Origin: Cryobacterium suzukii
Lineage (GTDB): Bacteria > Actinomycetota > Actinomycetes > Actinomycetales > Microbacteriaceae
Length of the DNA: 64,000 bases
Direction of reading: 5' to 3'
Assembly: GCF_004403185.1 (NCBI RefSeq)
Contig: NZ_SOHJ01000001.1
Span: 2,038-66,037, forward strand
The position numbers were made by a program, and so were the translations under genes. Under the pieces are notes generated by a model. It had not been told where the DNA came from. It ran no database searches and was given only the letters and a program-made list of their open reading frames with translations. Positions 1-8,547 of the stretch are shown piece by piece (the first letter of the stretch is position 1; every line of letters starts with the position of its first letter).

Positions 1-78
1 GACCGCCAGGATCGCAAGGAGGGCGAACCTCCAACCCTTTCGTTTGCGCGAACCCCCAGTGCTCCTGTGAGACGTCAC
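1..78 (-). CDS. N-terminus of an exported or membrane protein, cut by the window edge
   Basis: An open frame of 26 codons starts at a GTG (78-76) and runs off the left end. It encodes a basic N-region (TSHRSTGGSRKRKGWR) followed by hydrophobic FALLAILAV, the typical start of a Sec signal peptide or signal anchor. No family can be named from so few residues. It points away from the rightward glycosyltransferase gene, so the two share the 250-bp gap between them. The start has no strong ribosome binding site, and the call rests on the signal-like composition alone. Confidence 0.45.
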   Translation of the reverse strand, partial: MTSHRSTGGSRKRKGWRFALLAILAV

Positions 79-242
79 GGTCGCCACACCCCGATGCAGG
101 CCCACCCGGCGGCCCGCTGAGTGGAGGTTTCAGCCAGACGGCAGCCCTCGCCCATTCGGACACAGTTTCGTTCCCTCACCCCTGTCCCGACCGGGATCGA
201 TACGCAGCGCAGCATGCCTGCCATGTTGCCTACTATTCTCTC

Positions 243-271
243 TGTCGGAAACCTAAACACCACACTATAGT
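243..271 (+). promoter_or_regulatory. Candidate promoter of the rightward glycosyltransferase-wzy pair
   Basis: A TGTCGG element (243-248) and a TATAGT -10 element (266-271) are 17 bp apart, leaving a leader of roughly 50 nt before the ATG at 329. The -10 lies inside the palindrome CACTATAGTG. The leftward wzc promoter at the other end of the locus has the same TATAGTG and TGTCG words. The -35 match to consensus is poor, so this is tentative. Confidence 0.4.
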
Positions 272-279
272 GGCAAAAC

Positions 280-295
280 TGGACACCATTGTCCA
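280..295. promoter_or_regulatory. Inverted repeat TGGACA-N4-TGTCCA downstream of the candidate promoter
   Basis: Perfect 6-bp arms separated by ccat. It lies just downstream of the predicted transcription start of the glycosyltransferase gene, where a repressor operator would sit. No regulator gene is adjacent on this side, so the binding protein is unknown. Confidence 0.35.
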
Positions 296-328
296 GACCG
301 ATCGTCAACGACGCGACGGGAATGAGCG

Positions 329-1534
329 ATGAGGGCACTAGTCGTTGCCGGTCAATTCGCAGGACCGGGCATCAGTCCGTGGCTACTCGATGATTTGGTG
401 CTCGCGCTGGCCCAAGCTGGCCATGAAGTCGACGTAATCGTATTCGACTCGAAACACGCCCGTCCGAAGGGACCTGCCGCTATACAGTATGCCAACGTGC
501 GAATTTGCAGCGTAGGTCCCACCGTGATCCGCCCCGGTCGGATTGGTAAGTTGCTCGCCCATTCTGCGGCGGGCTTTGGATTACATACCCGCGGATACCG
601 CTTCAGCCACGGACGCGACTATGACGTTTGCATGTACACATCGATAGCGACTTTCTCGTGGGGGTTCCCTACACGCCTTCGCATCAGGGGCCGCGCGAAG
701 ACGCTGCTCTTCATCCTGTGGGATTTCTTCCCGATCCACCAGATAGAAATTGGGCGAATCCGGGCGCGCGCATGGCATATGCCGCTACGCCACCTTGAAA
801 GAGCCTCGATGAAGAGAGCCGACATTGTCGCTGTCATGTCAGATGCAAATGAGCGATTCTTGCGCTCGTATCACCCCGGGCTGAAGGCCCAGATCGCCAT
901 CGTCCCGCCATGGGCATCTGGGCCCAACGTGTTCGCCTCCGGGACTCGACGTGACCGATTCACTGCCGTCTTTGGGGGCCAGCTTGCTCACGGTCGCGGA
1001 ATCGAAACCCTACTCTTAGCGGCGAAAGAACTGCAAGGTGAGTCCAATGACATTGAGATTCTCGTTCTCGGGGACGGCACGGAGAAGGAGAAGCTAATTG
1101 CCACCAGTCGGGATCTCGGCCTAAACAACCTCGTATTCCAGCCGTCGCTTCCTCGGTCCGAGTACCGAGCCCTGATCAACTCCGTCCACGTCGGTATCGC
1201 CATCACTGTGCCCAACGTCACGCCCCCAACGTTTCCGTCGAAGATTGTTGAGTACTGCGCGTCCGCCCTGCCTGTTGTCGTCTGCGTCGAAGAGTCTTCA
1301 GATGCGGGGCAACTCATCGAGCAGTGGGGAGCAGGGATCGCGGTCCCGGCCGGCGACTCCGTCGCCTTGGCGCGGGCGCTCCTGGTCCTCTATGCCGAAT
1401 ACAAGGCGGGCTCGCTCCCCGCTCGGTCGGACGCCGCGCTGGCGCTATTCAGCTCAGAGCTGTCGGTTTCGCGAGCCGTTTCCAGGCTGGAAGCCGCCGT
1501 TGAGCTCGCGATAAACACCCCCGGTCGATCATGA
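329..1534 (+). CDS. Glycosyltransferase family 4 (GT-B fold)
   Basis: The 401-residue protein is a typical retaining GT4 enzyme. Its N-terminal Rossmann half opens with MRALVVAGQF and a conserved GHEVDVIVFD segment. The C-terminal half has the family pattern: a G-rich nucleotide-binding loop (FGGQLAHGRGIETLL, near residue 215), ILVLGDG, and the late FPSKIVEYCASALPVVV segment that positions the donor phosphate in GT4 enzymes. It would add one sugar to the lipid-linked repeat unit on the cytoplasmic face. It overlaps the next gene by ATGA (1531-1534), so the two are translationally coupled. Donor and acceptor cannot be told from sequence. Confidence 0.88.
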   Translation: MRALVVAGQFAGPGISPWLLDDLVLALAQAGHEVDVIVFDSKHARPKGPAAIQYANVRICSVGPTVIRPGRIGKLLAHSAAGFGLHTRGYRFSHGRDYDVCMYTSIATFSWGFPTRLRIRGRAKTLLFILWDFFPIHQIEIGRIRARAWHMPLRHLERASMKRADIVAVMSDANERFLRSYHPGLKAQIAIVPPWASGPNVFASGTRRDRFTAVFGGQLAHGRGIETLLLAAKELQGESNDIEILVLGDGTEKEKLIATSRDLGLNNLVFQPSLPRSEYRALINSVHVGIAITVPNVTPPTFPSKIVEYCASALPVVVCVEESSDAGQLIEQWGAGIAVPAGDSVALARALLVLYAEYKAGSLPARSDAALALFSSELSVSRAVSRLEAAVELAINTPGRS

Positions 1535-2883
1535 AAAGCGGCAGGGTCCGTGGGACGATGTTTGGAAGCGGACGTCACAAAAGTTCGCTGTCCGACACCG
1601 TTTCCTCCCAGAGTCGGCTACTCCCCCTGAAAGTCTTCACGTCCTGGTGGGCGCTGTGCTTCGTTTTCTACATTGTGGGATGGCCCATTGACTACGTCCG
1701 CACCAATGCTGTCTGGGTAACCCTACTCACGGGCGCCTGCCTCCTCGGGGCCATTGGAGGCTACGCGGCCGCTGTCGCCCGACACCCCTTCCGTACGGAC
1801 AGTCCAGCCAGCGATTGGCGGGTTCCGTGGGTGGTGCGGATTGGCCTCGTCGCCTCCTTGGTGCTCGTATTCCCGCTGGCAAGTGTCTATTCCGGCTTCA
1901 GCGTGTTAGACGTTGGATCGGCGATACAGAACCAGGGTGCCGCCTTCGCGCAAGCCTCGGAGCGGATGAGTGAAGGTTTAGGGGCGCGCACTGGGATTCT
2001 TCTCCTGCAGTCTGCGCTAGCGCCGTTCACGCTCAGCGTCATTCCGTTCCTGTCGTTGGCTTGGTTTGAGGGGCGCAGGCACGGGATACTTCTGGTACTC
2101 GCGCTCGTGGCACCGTTGACAACGAGTTTCCTCGTCGGACGTGACCAGCAGATCGCGTTCTCGCTCATTGTTTTGTCCGGTGCCTGGGCGCTTTCACGGG
2201 TGCGTCGACGCCTTCCCCTGCGGTGGCGGGAGGTTACCGTTCTGGCCCTCGTCGCCGTTGCGATGATCATCAGCTTCGGCGCTCGAAGACTGGCACGAAA
2301 TTCCGTTGACCCAATCTGCGCCCCGGGGGGAGCCACCTGCACGATCGACCACTCATATCCCAATGTGTTCGAAGCCGCATGGGTGAATATTATGTCCTAC
2401 GCCACGCAGGGCTTCGAGGGGCTGGGGCGCGCTATGGATGCCACCTGGGTTTTCGGTGGGGGGTTCAGCCACTCCAGAGCCGTTGAGTCGTTGTTGTCGA
2501 AAACCTTCAACTTCGAATCCGCACCCGTCGTCACCTCTCAGCTCGATTCACTCGGGTGGTCGGGCACCGGGTATTGGAGCACGGCCTTTACCAGCATCGC
2601 CAATGACGTTCCGTGGATCCTCATCCCTCTGGTCATCTTCTTCCAGGCATTTCTCCTGGGCTCTGCGTGGCGCAGATCACTGCGTCAGGCAGACTGGCTC
2701 TCCACCTCGGTGTTGTGCTACACGTGGCTCGCCATGATGTTCGTACCGCAGAATTTACAGCTGGCTGTGAGTGGCCCGATTTATCTCGGATACATCATGC
2801 TCGTCGCGCTGTACCTGCTGCGTTCGGTCGCGGAATACGGCTCCTCCAACACGAGTAAACGATTTGGACCTGTCAGCCCATGA
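1531..2883 (+). CDS. Wzy-like polysaccharide polymerase, multi-spanning membrane protein
   Basis: The 450-residue protein is strongly hydrophobic, with about ten to twelve predicted membrane segments and a larger extracytoplasmic stretch around residues 240-330 containing cysteines (DPICAPGGATC). This is the architecture of O-antigen or capsule repeat-unit polymerases, which are too divergent for a sequence motif. Position supports the role: it is coupled to a glycosyltransferase and ends tail-to-tail with the Wzx-like flippase, overlapping it by 11 bp. It is the only polymerase candidate in the locus. Polymerase is an inference from topology and context; an O-antigen ligase-like role is the alternative. 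Confidence 0.72.
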   Translation: MKSGRVRGTMFGSGRHKSSLSDTVSSQSRLLPLKVFTSWWALCFVFYIVGWPIDYVRTNAVWVTLLTGACLLGAIGGYAAAVARHPFRTDSPASDWRVPWVVRIGLVASLVLVFPLASVYSGFSVLDVGSAIQNQGAAFAQASERMSEGLGARTGILLLQSALAPFTLSVIPFLSLAWFEGRRHGILLVLALVAPLTTSFLVGRDQQIAFSLIVLSGAWALSRVRRRLPLRWREVTVLALVAVAMIISFGARRLARNSVDPICAPGGATCTIDHSYPNVFEAAWVNIMSYATQGFEGLGRAMDATWVFGGGFSHSRAVESLLSKTFNFESAPVVTSQLDSLGWSGTGYWSTAFTSIANDVPWILIPLVIFFQAFLLGSAWRRSLRQADWLSTSVLCYTWLAMMFVPQNLQLAVSGPIYLGYIMLVALYLLRSVAEYGSSNTSKRFGPVSP

Positions 2884-4174
2884 GAGGCGGCATCTTTCGT
2901 AGGAACGAATAGACACCGCGGCTCTTGGCGAGCTGTCGAGCAGCCAGCACCGAGTACAGCACGCCGGAGACGAGCGCAAAGCCCGAAGCAGCCACTACTC
3001 CGCCGAGCGAGCTGAGCCAGAGCCCGGCGGCCAACCACGCAGCCAGCCACACCAGGTTGAGGATCAGCGCAGTACGTTCCAGCTCGCACAGGAGCATCAG
3101 CTGATTGACCTGCCCAATGACGACGTTGAGAAAGGCAGCGATTGTAAGCAAAACGAGAGGGACTGCCGCGTTCGAGAAGCCCGCCCCGTACAGCAACTCC
3201 AGGAGCGGCTGGGAAGCGACGACAAAGACTACGGTCGGAACGACGGCAGCAATCCCCGCCTGCCAGGCGGATCTGTTGCACAAGTCATTGAGCACCTGCA
3301 GCTCGCTGCGGTGATACAGGCGGGCGAAGGCAGGGGCAAGATACGAAACCTGAATTGTTGATACCAGGCCAATGAATGCAGCAAGACGTGCGGCGACCGT
3401 GAAGAAAGCGACATCGTCTGGACTGCTGGTGAGGAAGAGCACGAACAGCGGCGCCCACGTGAGGAAATAGAACAGGAGCGATGTGCCCATCATGGCGATC
3501 ATGCGCCCCAAATAACGTTTCAAGAAGTCATGAATCGATTGTGATGACGCGCCGGCCGTCGCCTCGGTTGAAACGATGCGTACCGAGCGAATTGCGGCGG
3601 GTATGGCCCACGCTGCCGTGAGCCACGACGATACCGACAACGCAATAATCGCGTCGGTCAAGCTCAACTCAGAAAGCATCGCCTTCGTGAGGAGGATGGC
3701 AACGGCGAGCGCAGGCATGGATCCAAGTTCCGCAAATGTGCCGGAGGCGAGCCGTCCGTTCCCCCGGAGGATTGCACCGGAGAGGACGCTGTACGCCTGC
3801 GGAATAATTGCGCTCACCGCGAGCAACGCCGCCGAGATGCCCAAACCGGGCAATAGTCGAAACGCGATCGAAAACGCCACGATGGCGACGGCGACCGAAA
3901 TCACGCTCCCTACTGCGCAGATCCAGAGCAATCGCACGGAATCCAGTCGTAGCGCAACGCTCGCACCGCCGGAAAGTTTGAGAGCAAGGTTGTCAGAGCC
4001 GAGGCGGGCAAAGGTAGCCAATACGGCCAGGCTTGTAAACACAACGAAGAACGTACCGGCGTCGGTCGGTCCAAGCATTCTGGCGACCACGACGGCCAGG
4101 AGGAAACTCGCGAAAATCGACCCGCCCCTGGCCAATATCGCGTGGAGCGGCCGTCCTCGTTGCCCGTCCGTCAC
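2873..4174 (-). CDS. Wzx-like flippase (polysaccharide transport, MATE/MOP superfamily)
   Basis: This 433-residue protein has about twelve to fourteen membrane segments. Its N-terminal ARGGSIFASFLLAVVVARMLGP..AGTFFVV is the recognisable first-helix pattern of polysaccharide flippases of the MOP exporter superfamily. It would flip the undecaprenyl-linked repeat unit across the membrane before polymerisation. It is the last gene of the leftward operon; its ATG overlaps the stop of the epimerase gene upstream by ATGA (4171-4174). The 3' end overlaps the convergent polymerase gene by 11 bp, leaving no room for a terminator between them, so the two transcripts probably overlap. Confidence 0.85.
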   Translation of the reverse strand: MTDGQRGRPLHAILARGGSIFASFLLAVVVARMLGPTDAGTFFVVFTSLAVLATFARLGSDNLALKLSGGASVALRLDSVRLLWICAVGSVISVAVAIVAFSIAFRLLPGLGISAALLAVSAIIPQAYSVLSGAILRGNGRLASGTFAELGSMPALAVAILLTKAMLSELSLTDAIIALSVSSWLTAAWAIPAAIRSVRIVSTEATAGASSQSIHDFLKRYLGRMIAMMGTSLLFYFLTWAPLFVLFLTSSPDDVAFFTVAARLAAFIGLVSTIQVSYLAPAFARLYHRSELQVLNDLCNRSAWQAGIAAVVPTVVFVVASQPLLELLYGAGFSNAAVPLVLLTIAAFLNVVIGQVNQLMLLCELERTALILNLVWLAAWLAAGLWLSSLGGVVAASGFALVSGVLYSVLAARQLAKSRGVYSFLRKMPPLMG

Positions 4175-5319
4175 GGGCGCTCAAAGAGCCGCACGCCAGC
4201 TCGTGCGTGATGTGTCATCGCAGTCGAACGGATGAAGCTCACTACCCGACGCGAGGTATCTTGCACCTGGTATTCCCACGGAACTGTAGCGGGACCGTCG
4301 GCACGGAATGATTGTAATGTCATTGATACCGCGTCGAGGATGTTCTGCCGGTCGACCCCGGCGGTGATCGTCACGGATGTTTCCAGCGCCTCCGGTCGCT
4401 CAATAGTGTCTCGAAGTGACACCGCCGGAAAACCGAGAATCGCCGATTCCTCACTGAGGGTTCCGCTGTCGGACAACACGAGGCGCGCGGACCGCTGCAG
4501 GCGTACATAGTCGTTGAATCCGAACGGGGCATGAAACCTGAACGAGTCTTTCAGCTCATCGGGTTGTCCCTCCAGGTTCTTGCGTGTCCTGGGGTGAGTC
4601 GACACCAACACTGGCAATTCGTAGACATCTGCCACGCCCCGAAGCGCGTGAAGTACGGAAGCCAGCCGCTCTGGATTGTCGACATTCTCCTCCCGATGCA
4701 GACTCACCAAAATATATTTTCCGGCTTCGAGCCGCTGCCGTTCGAGCACGTCGCTGGCGTCGATTGCCTCCACGTTGCCCTCAAGAACTTCCCGCATCGG
4801 GGAACCCGTGAGGAGTATGCGCGAAGGATGGATCCCTTCGGCGAGTAGGTTCCGCCGCGCATGCTCGGTATACACCAGGTTGTAGTCGGCGACGTGATCA
4901 ACGAGCCTGCGGTTGACTTCTTCTGGAACGTTCTCGTCGAAACAGCGGTTCCCTGCCTCCATGTGGTAGACCGGAATCTTCAATCTCCGCGCCATCAGAG
5001 CCGCGATGCAGCTGTTTGTGTCACCCAGCACGAGCATCGCATCGGGTCTCTCCTCGAGCAACGCGGCCTCGACCGCAACCAGAATGGACCCGAGAACGGC
5101 ACCGAGAGAGCTGGTATCAGCGTTGAGAAAGCGATCAGGACGGCGCAGGCCGAGGTCTTCAAAGAAGATCTCGTTGAGTTCGTAGTCGTAGTTCTGTCCG
5201 GTGTGCACGAGTACGTGATCCGTAAATTCGTCAAGCCGTTTAATGGTCGCGGAAAGTCTGATGATTTCGGGCCGCGTGCCCACAACTGTCAGAACCTTGA
5301 GCTTGCGCTGAGTGTTCAT
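4171..5319 (-). CDS. fnlC: UDP-N-acetylglucosamine 2-epimerase family enzyme of L-FucNAc synthesis (FnlC/CapG-like)
   Basis: The 382-residue protein is a full-length member of the non-hydrolysing UDP-GlcNAc 2-epimerase family: it starts KVLTVVGTRPEIIRLSATIKRLD, has LVHTGQNYD, MLVLGDTNS, VSLHREENVDN and the C-terminal SDSGTLSEESAILG segment. In this genomic position, directly after FnlA- and FnlB-like genes, it fits FnlC/CapG, which performs the last C2 epimerisation to UDP-N-acetyl-L-fucosamine. It could act as a WecB-type GlcNAc epimerase if it stood alone, but the neighbours argue against that. Its start overlaps the fnlB stop by ATGA. Confidence 0.9.
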   Translation of the reverse strand: MNTQRKLKVLTVVGTRPEIIRLSATIKRLDEFTDHVLVHTGQNYDYELNEIFFEDLGLRRPDRFLNADTSSLGAVLGSILVAVEAALLEERPDAMLVLGDTNSCIAALMARRLKIPVYHMEAGNRCFDENVPEEVNRRLVDHVADYNLVYTEHARRNLLAEGIHPSRILLTGSPMREVLEGNVEAIDASDVLERQRLEAGKYILVSLHREENVDNPERLASVLHALRGVADVYELPVLVSTHPRTRKNLEGQPDELKDSFRFHAPFGFNDYVRLQRSARLVLSDSGTLSEESAILGFPAVSLRDTIERPEALETSVTITAGVDRQNILDAVSMTLQSFRADGPATVPWEYQVQDTSRRVVSFIRSTAMTHHARAGVRLFERP

Positions 5320-6410
5320 ACTGCCTCCGCGATGGTGTCTGGAAAGTTCGGATCGAAGATCTCATTCGACCAAAATGACGTGAAAAGCTCGGCGTTGCCG
5401 ACATTCGTGATCTTGTGTGCCCACATGGTCGGCATGTCCACGGCGACTGGACCGGAACCGGAAACACGGAACTCGAATACCTCGTCATGGAAAAGCCGAC
5501 GGAGTGCGATGACTGCTTCTCCGGATTCGACCGTAAATCTCTCCATTTTGCGGCGATGGAAGTGATCACCGCGAGTCATCCCTGGCACGGTCGTGGAGAA
5601 AGACGATTGCCCGCCACCCCCGTGCGACCGGATGATCTCGCAGAATGAGCCGCGGGCATCCTCATGCCGGGTGAGGCGAATGGGCGTTTGCGCCGGAAAA
5701 GTGTACGACCGATACGTGTTGAAAAGATCCCGGTCAAACTTGGACGCGAGATCAGGAATTTGCCCGTGGTCGTACAGGGACGCCATCCCGCTGAGTCGGC
5801 GCAACAGCCCACTTACCGTCTCGTGCACTTGTCGAGCGTTGCCGTCAATCTCCCTCCCCGCCTCGATCAGGAGATCCGCGGCGTCCTGCGCGTGGAGAAG
5901 CGTCAGCTCCTTGTCCTGCTGGACTGTCGGTTGTTCACCCTGCGAGATGAGGTGGCAGAAAGTAGCCGTCACTGCGTTGTAGAAGGGCCGACCGTGCTCT
6001 CCAAAGAGATTCGGTAGCAGGGTGTTCTGAAATACCGCCCCGACGGCGTTCGCAGCGCTCTGCAAGATTTCCGCGGCAGCGGCCTTTGAATCACCGTAGA
6101 TCCCTCCATGCCCGGCCTGGGTGGAGTTGGCGTAAACAACGACGGCCGGCGCTGGCTCTGCCCGGCGAATGGCGGCCGCCATCTGGTCGGCAAACCTCAC
6201 GTTGCCAACGCGCACCTCGTCGTCTGAGCCGCGATTCACTCCAGCAATATGGATGAAACGGGACGCGCCCGCAATCGAAGCCGCCGCGCGGTCGAGATCG
6301 AAAGAATCGCCGACCGCGACGGTCCGCGTAGGGATACCGTACGATTTCAGGGCGGCACGCGTATGCCAACCAAGAAAACCAGTCCCGCCGGTTAGAGAGA
6401 CGTGCTCCAT
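5316..6410 (-). CDS. fnlB: Bifunctional SDR-cupin enzyme of UDP-L-FucNAc synthesis (FnlB/CapF-like)
   Basis: A two-domain protein of 364 residues, the usual length of CapF (about 370). Residues 1-240 form an NAD(P)-dependent SDR with nucleotide loop LTGGTGFLGWH. Residues 250-364 form a cupin with a metal-binding cluster GDHFHRRKMERF and a late histidine (WAHKITNVG). In CapF the cupin epimerises C3 of the 4-keto intermediate and the SDR domain reduces it with NADPH. It sits between the FnlA- and FnlC-like genes: 3 bp after the former and overlapping the latter by ATGA. The order A-B-C matches the known capEFG and fnlABC sets. Confidence 0.92.
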   Translation of the reverse strand: MEHVSLTGGTGFLGWHTRAALKSYGIPTRTVAVGDSFDLDRAAASIAGASRFIHIAGVNRGSDDEVRVGNVRFADQMAAAIRRAEPAPAVVVYANSTQAGHGGIYGDSKAAAAEILQSAANAVGAVFQNTLLPNLFGEHGRPFYNAVTATFCHLISQGEQPTVQQDKELTLLHAQDAADLLIEAGREIDGNARQVHETVSGLLRRLSGMASLYDHGQIPDLASKFDRDLFNTYRSYTFPAQTPIRLTRHEDARGSFCEIIRSHGGGGQSSFSTTVPGMTRGDHFHRRKMERFTVESGEAVIALRRLFHDEVFEFRVSGSGPVAVDMPTMWAHKITNVGNAELFTSFWSNEIFDPNFPDTIAEAV

Positions 6411-6413
6411 ACG

Positions 6414-7460
6414 CTAGACCGCTCTCTTGTTGGGCAGGCCTGCGGCACTCAGTTCGGCGCGCACCTCTGGCAGAGTCAGGAGCAGGTCCTCAACCTCAGA
6501 GATCGTCATTCTCTCCACGGTGTGCGAGTCGTAGTCGGCGTACTCCGCTTGGGCGACATTCCCATGCTCGACGTAAATGCTGTAGTTCAAATCCCGGTTG
6601 TCGGCCTGGATGCGGAAGTAATCACCCATGTCCTGGGCGCGCGCGAGTTCCTCCCGGTTCGCTAGGGCTTCAGATAGTTTTTCTGCATGCCGAGTGCCAA
6701 TGACGTCGACATCAGCGGAAGACTGAAAAAGATTGATGACCGCTTGCGCCAGGCTACCCACCGTGCACGACTTTGCCTTACGGATGAAGAGATCGCCCTG
6801 CTTGGCATTGTGGAATGCAAACTCGACGAGATCAACGGAATCAGCCAGAGACATCATGAAACGAGTCATGTCAGGATTCGTTACCGTCAAATTCCGATCT
6901 AACTTGAGCTGCTGGATAAATAGCGGAATGACCGATCCACGCGAGTACATGACATTCCCGTAACGCACGCACGAGATGGTAGTTTCAGCTTCCGGATTAT
7001 TCAGACCATAGGAATGCGCGACCTTTTCCATGAGCGCCTTACTCATCCCCATGGCGTTGACCGGGTATACCGCCTTGTCGGTGCTTAGACAGACGACAGA
7101 GGTCACATGAGCGTTGTCAGCGGCGCGCACGACATTCTCGCTCCCCAGGACGTTTGTCTTGACGGCCTCCATCGGAAAGAACTCGCAGGACGGCACCTGC
7201 TTGAGAGCGGCAGCGTGGAAGACGAAGTCGACGTCGCGCATGGCGCGTTCGACACTGCGGTAATCGCGGACATCGCCCACGTAGAAGCGGAGGCGCGAGT
7301 CCGAAAATTCTTGACGCATCAGGTCTTGTTTTGTCTCGTCGCGACTGAGAATGCGAATCTGGTCCGCACCACGCTCCAGAAGTTTCTCAGTGACCGTATG
7401 ACCGAACGACCCGGTGCCCCCGGTGACGAGAATGCGCTTACCTTCATAACTCGATGACAT
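6414..7460 (-). CDS. fnlA: UDP-GlcNAc 4,6-dehydratase/5-epimerase (FnlA/CapE-like)
   Basis: The 348-residue SDR begins the L-FucNAc pathway. It has the NAD loop RILVTGGTGSFG, a DVRD segment, FHAAALKQVPSCEFFP and STDKAVYPVNAMGMSK; in this subfamily the usual Tyr of YxxxK is replaced by Met (MGMSK), as seen here. I chose the ATG at 7460 because a strong GGAGGAGA ribosome binding site lies 5 bases upstream and the conserved N-terminus starts there. A longer open frame to 7673 only adds unrelated sequence antisense in character. The start overlaps the end of the FemAB-like gene by 17 bp. Confidence 0.93.
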   Translation of the reverse strand: MSSSYEGKRILVTGGTGSFGHTVTEKLLERGADQIRILSRDETKQDLMRQEFSDSRLRFYVGDVRDYRSVERAMRDVDFVFHAAALKQVPSCEFFPMEAVKTNVLGSENVVRAADNAHVTSVVCLSTDKAVYPVNAMGMSKALMEKVAHSYGLNNPEAETTISCVRYGNVMYSRGSVIPLFIQQLKLDRNLTVTNPDMTRFMMSLADSVDLVEFAFHNAKQGDLFIRKAKSCTVGSLAQAVINLFQSSADVDVIGTRHAEKLSEALANREELARAQDMGDYFRIQADNRDLNYSIYVEHGNVAQAEYADYDSHTVERMTISEVEDLLLTLPEVRAELSAAGLPNKRAV

Positions 7461-8547
7461 GTTCTCTCCTCCGATAGGCAGGGAAGTACCCTGGGATTGC
7501 GCACTCAGCCGCCGTGGTCGACAGCAATTGCAGGTATGCGTCTGGCTGAAGCACGCGCATACCGACCCTGAACGGTCGACTTCCGCTCGGAGCGAAAGCA
7601 CGTTTGTAACGAAACGTGCCATCGTTTGGTGAATATCCTCCACCAAGCACATAGTCACGCAGTCCATGGTCAATTGACCAGAGCATCACGCGATACTTAA
7701 GCAGATCATTCGGGCGCAGCTCGAAGTACTCGCTCATGGTGCCTCCCAAGAACGAGTAGACAGTTTCGGCTGATACGAGCACGAGTTCAGTAGATATCAC
7801 CTTTCCTTCATGACTCGCGTGAAAGTAAATGTACTGGCCAGCGAGGTTCTCGTGGATGTTCTCAAAGAAACTTCTGGAGAAGCAGTGCGCCGCGTCCGCA
7901 TGGCGACGGTCCATGGTCGCCTCGTAGATTCGAAAGAAGTCCTCGAACCGAGATCCCTCCGGGTCGGCGATTACCTCAACGCCGGACCGTTCCGCTTTCC
8001 GAACGTTCTTGCGAACCTTGTGCTGGAAGTCCATCCACAGGTCGTCCGGTGATAGATCGAGGCCTCGCACTATGTTGTCCTGCCGAACTTCGACTGTTCC
8101 GGGGTACGGCAGCACAATTTCCGGCCTGAGACTGAAGCGAATAAACTCCGAGACCACCTGACGGGTGCGCCCCCAGCTATCGAACGCCGCCCAGAACTCA
8201 GCGGCCAAATCTGCCGACTCCGGGCCCCAGCAGAACGCTCCGCCGTAGCCGTAGGGCGTCGTGATGTCGTGAAGACCCGCTGGCGCTTTGCCAGCAGTTA
8301 GTTCGTCGGGTACGGCCCGTAAGAGGAAGGGGAACAGCACCGTTCCGCCCCGAGAACTGAGGCAGGCGCAGAATGCATCCGTGTGCTCATTCGAGAATAA
8401 ACTCGCGTACCCCGGATGGGCATGCACCTCCCGGCCTGGCCATTGCTCCCAGAGGCGCAACCATGCCGCAGCATCTGCCGTATCCGCCGCATTCAGGACT
8501 CGAAATGACGACCGTGCACCTCCGTGCTGAACAGACATCTCACTCAT
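7444..8547 (-). CDS. FemAB-like GNAT-fold acyltransferase
   Basis: The 367-residue protein has the double-GNAT architecture of FemAB-related proteins: MDFQHKVRKNVRKAERSGV (near residue 175) is the typical K-basic loop, followed by a second GNAT half (FHASHEGKVISTELVLVSAETVYSFLGGTMSEY, then KYRVMLWSIDHGLRDYVLGGGY). Classical FemABX enzymes add amino acids from aminoacyl-tRNA to lipid II; relatives in exopolysaccharide operons are thought to acylate sugars or attach amino acids, but their substrates are mostly unknown. Location inside the sugar operon suggests decoration of the repeat unit. It overlaps the GNAT gene upstream by ATGA. Confidence 0.8.
   Translation of the reverse strand: MSEMSVQHGGARSSFRVLNAADTADAAAWLRLWEQWPGREVHAHPGYASLFSNEHTDAFCACLSSRGGTVLFPFLLRAVPDELTAGKAPAGLHDITTPYGYGGAFCWGPESADLAAEFWAAFDSWGRTRQVVSEFIRFSLRPEIVLPYPGTVEVRQDNIVRGLDLSPDDLWMDFQHKVRKNVRKAERSGVEVIADPEGSRFEDFFRIYEATMDRRHADAAHCFSRSFFENIHENLAGQYIYFHASHEGKVISTELVLVSAETVYSFLGGTMSEYFELRPNDLLKYRVMLWSIDHGLRDYVLGGGYSPNDGTFRYKRAFAPSGSRPFRVGMRVLQPDAYLQLLSTTAAECAIPGYFPAYRRREHVIEL

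Larger units (their letters stand above)
79..328. other. Divergent intergenic region at the edge of the polysaccharide locus
   Basis: This 250-bp AT-richer gap separates the leftward partial gene from the rightward glycosyltransferase. It holds a perfect 10-bp palindrome CACTATAGTG (263-272), a second inverted repeat at 280-295 and a promoter-like pair (243-248 and 266-271). I see no convincing small gene in it: the only open frame of note (75-338, minus) has an amino acid composition unlike a real protein. Confidence 0.6.

Noticed and set aside
75-338. 87-residue open frame on the minus strand at the left edge
   Set aside because: Composition is unlike a protein, it overlaps the likely promoter region, and a better-supported signal-peptide frame (1-78) occupies the same strand in another frame.
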